This document shows positions 57,899 to 64,000 of a stretch of DNA of 64,000 nt, piece by piece (positions within the stretch are counted from its first letter, which is position 1; each line of letters starts with the position of its first letter). The DNA lies in the NCBI GenBank assembly GCA_035623515.1, contig DASPTH010000322.1, forward strand, positions 1 through 64,000. The letters are read 5' to 3'. The notes beneath the pieces are model-generated. The model worked only from the letters and a program-made list of their open reading frames with translations, ran no database searches and was not told the origin of the DNA. The stretch comes from DASPTH01 sp035623515 (GTDB lineage Bacteria > Actinomycetota > Acidimicrobiia > IMCC26256 > DASPTH01). A program made the position numbers and the translations under genes.

Positions 57899-59089
57899 GT
57901 GGCACCCCCGATGCGCGGGTTCCCCGACCTCGTCCTCGCCGACGACCTCGCCGCGTTCCGTGCGAACGTGCAGGCGTTCCTGCGCGCGGAGATGCGGGCG
58001 GCGCGAGCGGATGGGCACCGGGATCGCCGTGACCTGACCGGCTGGGACGAGGAATTCGAGCGGGTACTGCTCGAACGCGCCGGGCGCGCGGGGTTCCTCG
58101 GCGTCGCGCTCCCGCCCGAGTACGGCGGGGGCGGGCGCCCGCGGAGTTGGCAGGCAGTCGTCAGCTTCGAGGCTGCGTACCACGACGCGCCCCTCGTCGA
58201 CACCGCGGCCGTGCTGGTGGCTCCGAGCGTGCTGGAGTTCGGCTCCGCCGCGCAACGTGCGTCGTTCCTGCCCGCGGCGACGGCCGGCACGCTGCGGGCC
58301 TGCATCGCCTACACCGAGGCGGGCGCCGGATCCGACCTCGCCCGGGTCACGACGTCCGCGGTCGACGACGGCCGGCGGGGCTTCGTGCTCGACGGCGAGA
58401 AGGTGCTCGTGACCGCCGCCCACAAGTCCGACTGGTGCTGCACGATTGCCCGCACCGACCCCGGTTCGTCGGGTTCGCGCGGTTTGTCGATGTTCCTGGT
58501 GGAGCTCGACGCGCCGGGCGTCACCGTCGAGCGCGTCCGCACCGCCAACGGGTGGACGCTCGGCACCATCCGGTTCGACCGCGCGCCGGTTCCCGGAGAC
58601 GCGCTGCTCGGGGAGCGCGACCACGGATGGCGCCAACTCGGAGCCGCGCTGCTCGGCGAACGCTCGGGGATGGCGTGGCTCGGATGGGCGACGCGCAACG
58701 CGCGCGCGCTCCTCGACGCGTTCCGCGGCACGCGCGACGCGGTTGCGCGTGACGCGCTGGCCGACCTCACGACCCGCCTGTTCGTCGGGCTGCGTCTGGC
58801 CGAGCGCGTGATGGCACTCCAGGACGCCGGGACGCCGTCACCGGTCGAAGCCGCGATGACCAAGGTGTGGGTCACGGAGTTGCTCCAACGCATCGCGCGG
58901 GTCGGCGACCGGCTGCTCGGGGCGTCGGTGCTCGTCGACCCGGGATGGTTCGGTGACGACTCCCTCCCTGCCTGGTTCGCCTACGAGACCGTCGAGCGCC
59001 TCCACCCGACGCTGAGCGTCGGCGCCAACGAGGTCCAGCGCACGACGATCGGGCAGGTCGGGCTCGGCCTCCCGCGCGAGCCAGTGTGA
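57899..59089 (+). CDS. acyl-CoA dehydrogenase (FadE-like)
   Basis: 396 residues from the GTG at 57899 (an ATG at 57911 is also in frame). FLGVALPPEYGGGGRPRSWQ, AYTEAGAGSDLARVTTSAVD, LVTAAHKSDWCCTIARTDPG and FDRAPVPGDALLGERDHGWR are dehydrogenase motifs. At the C-terminus it has LHPTLSVGANEVQRTTIGQV rather than the canonical YRDA..EGTSE, so the usual catalytic Glu is not evident. Such divergent subunits form heterotetramers with partner FadE proteins; the partial gene at 63251 may be one. Confidence 0.88.
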   Translation: MAPPMRGFPDLVLADDLAAFRANVQAFLRAEMRAARADGHRDRRDLTGWDEEFERVLLERAGRAGFLGVALPPEYGGGGRPRSWQAVVSFEAAYHDAPLVDTAAVLVAPSVLEFGSAAQRASFLPAATAGTLRACIAYTEAGAGSDLARVTTSAVDDGRRGFVLDGEKVLVTAAHKSDWCCTIARTDPGSSGSRGLSMFLVELDAPGVTVERVRTANGWTLGTIRFDRAPVPGDALLGERDHGWRQLGAALLGERSGMAWLGWATRNARALLDAFRGTRDAVARDALADLTTRLFVGLRLAERVMALQDAGTPSPVEAAMTKVWVTELLQRIARVGDRLLGASVLVDPGWFGDDSLPAWFAYETVERLHPTLSVGANEVQRTTIGQVGLGLPREPV

Positions 59090-59097
59090 CGCGAGGG

Positions 59098-59865
59098 TCA
59101 GCCCGGCGCGCTGGACCACCACGCGGTGCCCCGACGCCCGGCGGGCCGCGCCACCGTGATGATCTCGGGGCTCGTGGTCGCGATCGGCCGCCGGTCCCAG
59201 TCACCGAACTGCGCCTCGACGGCCAACGAGGCGCCGGCGAGGAACGCCGCCAGCGCACGGGCGTCGAGGAACCGGAGCGTGCTGACGCTCTGCTCGGGCG
59301 CGTCCCAGCTCGGGCAGGTGTACGTGCTCGTCAACGTGACCAGGTCCCCGTCGACCGCATCCACCTGGTGCACCATCCGGACCAACGCTCCCGCGTGCAC
59401 GACCTCCACCGCGTGGTCCGGCGTCCAGGCCTCCCACGCCCGAGCCGCGGGGTTGCGGGTCTCGAACACGAAGCGGCCGCGCTCGCCGAGCAGCGACCGG
59501 ATCGTTGCCAGCGCGGCGTGGATGTCGTCGTCGGCGAGCAGGACCTGGAAGGCGTGGGCGGTCATCACCACCAGATCGAACGACTGATCTGCATCGATCG
59601 AGCCCAGGTCGCCGAGGTTCCACTCGATGTCGGCGCGCGAGCGCGCCTGGTCGAGCATCGCCCAGGCAGGGTCGAGCCCGCACAGCCGGCCGCGGTGACC
59701 CGCGCCGCGGGCGCGGTGCAGGAGCTCGCCGGTCCCGCACCCGACGTCGAGCACGGAGCCGGCTGCCATCACCAGCGGTAGATAGAAGGTGAAGTCGTCT
59801 CTCCCCGCGCACACCGCGTCGTAGACCTCGGCCAGCCGGGGCTCGCGGAACTGGCGATCGACCAC
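59098..59865 (-). CDS. class I SAM-dependent methyltransferase
   Basis: 255 residues from a GTG. RLAEVYDAVCAGRDDFTFYL followed by motif I SVLDVGCGTGELLHRARGAG, CGLDPAWAMLDQARSRADIE and FDLVVMTAHAFQVLLADDDI. The FQVLL segment and downstream beta-rich part place it with the Methyltransf_25-type small-molecule enzymes. Acceptor unknown. It is convergent with the acyl-CoA dehydrogenase and 30 bases downstream of the amidohydrolase. Confidence 0.9.
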   Translation of the reverse strand: MVDRQFREPRLAEVYDAVCAGRDDFTFYLPLVMAAGSVLDVGCGTGELLHRARGAGHRGRLCGLDPAWAMLDQARSRADIEWNLGDLGSIDADQSFDLVVMTAHAFQVLLADDDIHAALATIRSLLGERGRFVFETRNPAARAWEAWTPDHAVEVVHAGALVRMVHQVDAVDGDLVTLTSTYTCPSWDAPEQSVSTLRFLDARALAAFLAGASLAVEAQFGDWDRRPIATTSPEIITVARPAGRRGTAWWSSAPG

Positions 59866-59895
59866 TTCCCGAGCGTGCCAGGGTGCGTCAGGTGC

Positions 59896-61122
59896 TCACC
59901 AGGGTTTCACGTCCTCGCCCGCGAACGCGATCGAGTGCGAGTCGGCGGGAACGGTCTCGAGCACCCGCTCGACCTCGTCGATTGCGGGGCCGACCCTGGC
60001 CGCGACCGGTTCGAGCACGTCGAGGTCGAAGCCGTACACGCCGACGGCGTTCAGCCCGACCATCGGTGCGACCTCGGCGGGGTCGACGCCGGCGAAGGTG
60101 TTGCGCAGCGCTTCGGTGGTGTACGGGTACGTGCCCTCGATGTGGGGGTAGTCCTGACCCCACATGATCTTGTCGACGCCGATCTCGTGGCGCAGCGGCA
60201 CCTCGCACGGCCGGAAGAAGCTCGCGCCGGCGAAGCAGTTCTGCTTCCAGTAGTAGCTCGGCGGCTCGGTGACCTGCTTCACCAGCTCGCCGCCGAAGTG
60301 GGACTCGGCGTTGCTCGCGTCGAGGAAGCGGTTGTACTGGTGGTCGAGCATGTTGAGCACCGAGGGGACCCATCCGCTCGACTGCTCGGTGAGCACGAGC
60401 TTCAGGCGCGGGTAGCGCGCGAACGCCCCACCGAACGCCATGTGCCAGAACACGCGGTGCGAGAACCAGCTCAGCTCCACCATGAAGATCGCCATCGACG
60501 CGAGGTAGGCGCCGGGCGCGGGGCCCGCGGCACCCGAGTGGTTGTTCACGGGCATGTCGAGGTCCTGGCACGCGGCCCAGATCGGGTCGTAGTCGGGCGC
60601 GAAGAGCGGCGGCAGGTCGGAGTCTGGTGGAACGCCCGGCAGCAGGATCCCCCCGAACAAGCCGTGCTCGCGCGCCCAGGTGATCTCGGCGACCGCGTCG
60701 TCGACGTCGTTGAGGAAGACCTGCGCGAGGCCGGCCCGGCGCCCGGGGGCGTCGGCGCAGAAGTCGGCCAGCCACCGGTTGTGCGCCTGGAGCCCGGCCC
60801 AGCGGTGCCCGTATTCCTCGGGGGTCGTGGGCGGCCGTGCGAGCAGGTTCGCCGACGGGAAGAACGGCGGGATCGTGTTCGGGAAGATCACCTCCGCGAC
60901 CACGCCGTCGTCCTCGAGCTCCTGCAGCCGCGCCTTCGAGTCCCAGTTGCGGTACGCGGTCTCGCCGCGCAGGTCGGTGAACGGGTTCACGTACGACTTC
61001 GCCCACTCGTCGAAGTCGTCGAGCCACCGCGACTCGAGGTAGTCGCGGTAGTCCTCCATCTGGGCACCGGCGTGCCCGTCCGACGACACCACGATGTACC
61101 GGTCACCCGCGAGCTGCGTCAT
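59896..61122 (-). CDS. amidohydrolase (PF04909-type metal-dependent hydrolase)
   Basis: 408 residues, with GAGGGAGA upstream. Begins GDRYIVVSSDGHAGAQMEDY (DxH metal motif), then AEVIFPNTIPPFFPSANLLA, PVNNHSGAAGPAPGAYLASM (metal His), PRLKLVLTEQSSGWVPSVLN and IMWGQDYPHIEGTYPYTTEA with the catalytic Asp. A paralog lies at 20871-22067; this one matches a family common in actinobacterial aromatic and steroid catabolism. The substrate cannot be read. Confidence 0.9.
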   Translation of the reverse strand: MTQLAGDRYIVVSSDGHAGAQMEDYRDYLESRWLDDFDEWAKSYVNPFTDLRGETAYRNWDSKARLQELEDDGVVAEVIFPNTIPPFFPSANLLARPPTTPEEYGHRWAGLQAHNRWLADFCADAPGRRAGLAQVFLNDVDDAVAEITWAREHGLFGGILLPGVPPDSDLPPLFAPDYDPIWAACQDLDMPVNNHSGAAGPAPGAYLASMAIFMVELSWFSHRVFWHMAFGGAFARYPRLKLVLTEQSSGWVPSVLNMLDHQYNRFLDASNAESHFGGELVKQVTEPPSYYWKQNCFAGASFFRPCEVPLRHEIGVDKIMWGQDYPHIEGTYPYTTEALRNTFAGVDPAEVAPMVGLNAVGVYGFDLDVLEPVAARVGPAIDEVERVLETVPADSHSIAFAGEDVKPW

Positions 61123-61246
61123 GGCCTGTCTCCCTCGCGTCGGGCGCCTCCAGGCGCCGGCATTTCGTCACTGCCGATGGCAGAAGACCTCTGCGGATCG
61201 TACAACCCGGCTCCGCGAGGCCGCGGCGACGCGTAGCGTGCGCGAC

Positions 61247-61681
61247 ATGACGCAAGGACGACCACCGCTCGACCTCACACTCTTCGGCGACGCGCACGTG
61301 CAGCGCTACGAGGAGACCGACGGCGCCGAGGGCCACCTCTGGAACGGCGCGCCGTGCCTCGTGCTCACCACGAGGGGCGCCCGCACCGGCGAGCGCCGCA
61401 AGCACGCGCTCATCTACGGCACCGACGGCGACCGCTACCTGATCGTCGCGTCGATGGGCGGCGCGCCGAAACACCCGCAGTGGTACCGGAACCTGGTCGC
61501 GCACCCCGACGTCGACGTGCAGGTGCTCGGCGACACGTTCGCCGCCACCGCGCGCACGGCAACCCCCGAGGAGAAACCTCGGCTCTGGTCGATCATGACC
61601 GGCGTGTGGCCCGCCTACGACCAGTACCAGGCGCGCACCGAGCGCGAGATCCCGGTGATCGTCCTCGAGCGCGCCGGCTGA
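61247..61681 (+). CDS. F420-type nitroreductase/quinone reductase (DDN family)
   Basis: 144 residues from the ATG at 61247. GHLWNGAPCLVLTTRGARTG followed by ERRKHALIYGTDGDRYLIVA, SMGGAPKHPQWYRNLVAHPD and VDVQVLGDTF are the hallmark blocks of the deazaflavin (F420)-dependent nitroreductase split-barrel family, with the conserved PxWYxNL segment. It would use F420H2 to reduce quinones or activated alkenes. This supports F420 use by the host. Confidence 0.92.
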   Translation: MTQGRPPLDLTLFGDAHVQRYEETDGAEGHLWNGAPCLVLTTRGARTGERRKHALIYGTDGDRYLIVASMGGAPKHPQWYRNLVAHPDVDVQVLGDTFAATARTATPEEKPRLWSIMTGVWPAYDQYQARTEREIPVIVLERAG

Positions 61682-61697
61682 TCCGACACTCCACCGC

Positions 61698-63227
61698 TCA
61701 CGGCCGCTCGCGGTCGTACGTCGCGTCGGTCACGCCCCGGGCGCGGAGCTCGTGCTTGCGGACCCGCATCGACGCCTCGGTACGCGGCAGGTCGTCGACC
61801 ACCTCCACGTAGCGGGGCAGCATGAAGCGCGGCATCCGCGGTTCGAGGAACGCCACGAGCGCGGCGGGGTCGAAGTGCGCGGGATCGCGGACGATCACCG
61901 CCACCATCACGTCGTCCTCACCGTGGACCGCCGGGATGCCGACGGCCGCGCACTCGAGCACGTCGTCGTACTCGCCGGCGAACGTCTCCACCTCGAACGA
62001 CGAGATGTTCTCGCCACGCCGGCGAATGGTGTCGCGCAGCCGGTCGACGAAGTAGTACCAGCCGTCGTCGTCGACGCGGAAGGCGTCCCCGGTGTGGAAC
62101 CAGCCGTTCCGCCACGCGGCGACGGTCTGCTCGGGCATCTTGTAGTACCCCACGTTCAGCGCCCACGGCTCGGCGCTGCGGACGACGAGCTCGCCGACCT
62201 CGCCCGCGGGCAGCGGCTCGTCGTGCTCGTCCACCACGACCGCGTCGGGCCACGGGTAGCCGGTGCGGCGCCGCCCGCAGTTCGCCCACGGGCCGTGCTC
62301 CCAGCCCGTGGCGACCGGGATGCCCACCTCGGTCTGCCCGTAGCAGGTGGCGGTCCGTACGCCGAAGCGCCGCTCGAAGTCGTCGATCTCGGGGATCATG
62401 GGCCCGAGGATCACGCTGCGCAGAGGGTTGTCGCCGTCGTCGGGTGACGGCGGGGCCGAGTAGAGGAGCGCGGTCATGGGCCCGATCAGCGCCGCGGTGC
62501 GGCAGTCGGTGGCGCGGACATCGTCCCAGAAGTTCGCCGCGCTGAACCGGTCGCGCGTCACGAAGCGGGCACCTTGCACCATCGCGTAGTTGAACGCCGA
62601 GCGGCCCGAGTTGTGGAACATCGGCATCGCGCAGTACAGGCCGTCGCCGGTCTCGAGCGCGTCGTGGGGCACCCACGACCAGAACTGGTACACCACCGCC
62701 CAGGGCGTGATCACCGCCTTCGACGGCCCGGTGGTGCCCGAGGTGTACATGAGTGAGTGGATGTCGCGGTACTCGGGCCCCGGCCCGGCCGACGCGGGAG
62801 CAGCGGCGGGCATCGAACTCTCGTCGACCACGACGATGCGCTCGAGCCGCGGGACGTCCGCGCGGATCTCGCGGACGCGGTCGGCGAACTCCGCGGTCGT
62901 CACGAGGGTGCCGGCGTCGGAGTGGTCGAGCGTGTACGCGAGCATGCGACCGACGTACGCGGTGTTGAGCGGCACCTCCACCGCGCGGAGCCAGCCCAGA
63001 CCGAGGAGCGCGCGGTGCGCGTCGAAGGTGTTCGGGAGCAGGGTGGCGACGTGACTGCCGGCGCCGACACCGAGTGACGCGAACGTCGACGCCCAGGATT
63101 GTCCCTGCGCGTGGAGCTCGCCGTACGTCAGCCGATTGCCGTCGACGTGCTCGAGCGCGACCGCGTCGGGCGAGGCGGCGGCCCAGCGCTCGACGGCGTG
63201 CGGAGCCAGGCAGGTTCGATCGAGCAC
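61698..63227 (-). CDS. AMP-dependent acyl-CoA synthetase/ligase (CaiC/FadD-like)
   Basis: 509 residues from the GTG at 63227; the frame to 63500 is antisense of the dehydrogenase. Adenylation motifs: YTSGTTGPSKAVITPWAVVY (A3), TCYGQTEVGIP (A5), GWFHTGDAFRVDDDGWYYFV (A7), DTIRRRGENISSFEVE (A8). At A10, usually PRTxTGKVRK, it reads LPRTEASMRVRKHELR, so the catalytic Lys position is apparently Arg. It activates a carboxylic acid to its CoA ester. Divergent from the acyl-CoA dehydrogenase gene, 23 bases between the two starts. Confidence 0.9.
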   Translation of the reverse strand: MLDRTCLAPHAVERWAAASPDAVALEHVDGNRLTYGELHAQGQSWASTFASLGVGAGSHVATLLPNTFDAHRALLGLGWLRAVEVPLNTAYVGRMLAYTLDHSDAGTLVTTAEFADRVREIRADVPRLERIVVVDESSMPAAAPASAGPGPEYRDIHSLMYTSGTTGPSKAVITPWAVVYQFWSWVPHDALETGDGLYCAMPMFHNSGRSAFNYAMVQGARFVTRDRFSAANFWDDVRATDCRTAALIGPMTALLYSAPPSPDDGDNPLRSVILGPMIPEIDDFERRFGVRTATCYGQTEVGIPVATGWEHGPWANCGRRRTGYPWPDAVVVDEHDEPLPAGEVGELVVRSAEPWALNVGYYKMPEQTVAAWRNGWFHTGDAFRVDDDGWYYFVDRLRDTIRRRGENISSFEVETFAGEYDDVLECAAVGIPAVHGEDDVMVAVIVRDPAHFDPAALVAFLEPRMPRFMLPRYVEVVDDLPRTEASMRVRKHELRARGVTDATYDRERP

Positions 63228-63250
63228 GGGGGGATGATAGAGAGAGCGTC

Positions 63251-64000
63251 GTGGATCTCGAGCTGGGCGAGGAGCAGGCGGCGCTCGTCGACGTCGTCGC
63301 GTCGATCGCCGACCGCTCCAGCTCGCCCGTGGCGGTCCGCGCGCACGAGGAGCTCGGCTTCTCGGCCGAGCTGTGGCGCCGGCTCGGCGAGGCCGGCCTT
63401 CCCGGCATCGCGCTGCCCGAGCGCGAAGGAGGCGGAGGCGCGGGGCTGCTCGAGCTCGCGCTCGCGGTCGAGGTGCTCGGCGCGCACGTCGCGCCCGCAC
63501 CGCTGGTGGAGCACGCGGTCACCGCACGCCTCCTCGCGCGCGCGGCGGGCCCGCCACCCGGTCACGTCGTCGACGGCACGACGATCGCGACGTTGGCGCT
63601 CCGCCCCCCGATCGACGGCGTCGCTCGTCTGCTGCCGGCGGGCGCGGTCGCGGCGACGTTCGTCGCACGCCGCGGCGACGACCTGATCCAGGTGACCTCC
63701 GACGCTCCAGGGGCCGCGGTGGCGAACCTGGCTTCCGCGCCCCTCGCGCACCGGCGGGTCGACCCCGCCACCGTCGTGGCGTCCGGCCCCACCGCGCGGG
63801 CCCTGCACGACCGCGCGGTCGCGGAGTGGCAGGCCCTCACCGCCGCGCTGCTCGCGGGGCTGGGCGCGGGTGTGCTCGAGCTCGCGCGCACGTACGTCGT
63901 CGACCGGCACCAGTTCGGGAGACCCATCGGCTCGTTCCAGGCGGTCCAGCACACGCTCGCCGACGTCGCCGTCGCGCTCGACGGCGCGCAGTTGCTCGCG
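63251..64000 (+). CDS. acyl-CoA dehydrogenase (partial, 3' end cut)
   Basis: Open for 250 codons from the GTG at 63251 to the right edge. LELGEEQAALVDVVASIADR, ELWRRLGEAGLPGIALPERE and GGGGAGLLELALAVEVLGAH show the N-terminal helical domain; the middle beta-domain is short and divergent, lacking the usual TEPxxGSD block; LELARTYVVDRHQFGRPIGS followed by FQAVQHTLADVAVALDGAQL is the C-terminal helical domain with the FAD-contacting QFGRPIGSFQ. This is the small, divergent FadE type that pairs with a canonical subunit. Confidence 0.88.
   Translation, partial: MDLELGEEQAALVDVVASIADRSSSPVAVRAHEELGFSAELWRRLGEAGLPGIALPEREGGGGAGLLELALAVEVLGAHVAPAPLVEHAVTARLLARAAGPPPGHVVDGTTIATLALRPPIDGVARLLPAGAVAATFVARRGDDLIQVTSDAPGAAVANLASAPLAHRRVDPATVVASGPTARALHDRAVAEWQALTAALLAGLGAGVLELARTYVVDRHQFGRPIGSFQAVQHTLADVAVALDGAQLLA

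Noticed and set aside
61150..61180. GGCGCC-TCCA-GGCGCC near the divergent amidohydrolase/DDN gap
   Set aside because: Each half is itself a palindrome of pure G/C, a pattern expected by chance at this GC content.

Overview
The window is very GC-rich, gene-dense DNA with frequent GTG starts, TGATG/ATGA/GTGA overlaps and several apparently leaderless starts, which points to an actinobacterium. The gene content fits an uncultured Acidimicrobiia-like lineage best, with many parallels to mycobacterial lipid catabolism: luciferase-like flavin oxidoreductases, acyl-CoA dehydrogenases, crotonases, SDRs, steroid-type P450s, a KshA-like Rieske oxygenase, Ltp/DUF35 proteins and Liv-type uptake systems. 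The lineage is inferred from gene content only. I see no rRNA, tRNA, CRISPR array, prophage or intact insertion sequence.

Layout. (1) 1-3837, minus strand: two luciferase-like monooxygenases, a TauD-type dioxygenase and a small FMN reductase, together resembling an organosulfur or xenobiotic monooxygenase set. (2) 3921-8025, plus strand: a beta-carbonic anhydrase, an odd duplicated membrane protein joined in frame to a secreted protein, DUF4395, and a luciferase-like oxidoreductase. (3) 8141-14509: methyltransferase, a broken Phd/RelE module, acyl-CoA dehydrogenase with a perfect 20-bp palindrome upstream, a small secreted protein, then enoyl-CoA hydratase, APH-like kinase and a second TauD protein behind a VOC fragment. 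(4) 14699-22067: Tat lipoprotein deacetylase, heterodimeric ABC exporter, solute-binding protein and amidohydrolase. (5) 22080-24120: a looser accessory island with a Cys-rich small protein, a 34-residue YEPPAI peptide, a DUF6854-like protein and a broken TetR gene.

(6) 24125-45377 is the metabolic core: orphan molybdenum hydroxylase large subunit, two P450s, KshA-like oxygenase, crotonase, 2,4-dienoyl-CoA reductase-like SDR, further SDRs, NTF2-fold proteins and an operon of tandem-DUF35 plus two thiolase-fold proteins. Its composition resembles the Mycobacterium tuberculosis Rv3516-Rv3526 cholesterol side-chain region (echA19, cyp142, a flavin oxidoreductase, DUF35, ltp4, ltp3, kshA). An acetate kinase sits inside it. 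(7) 45381-51284, minus strand: cyclase, GNAT, PHB-depolymerase-like esterase, an NTF2/PNPOx fusion and an MprAB-like two-component system. (8) 51381-57785: a three-gene Liv-type transporter in which LivH, LivM and LivG are one protein and LivF is fused to a complete MFS transporter. (9) 57899-64000: acyl-CoA dehydrogenases, methyltransferase, amidohydrolase, F420-type nitroreductase and acyl-CoA ligase.

Most unusual points: the MFS::LivF fusion beside LivH::LivM::LivG; the two candidate small-peptide genes in the 22-23 kb island; an imperfect repeat lying directly behind stop codons at two loci, with a related copy encoding the N-terminus of a histidine kinase; and several strong palindromes and hairpins in regulatory positions.
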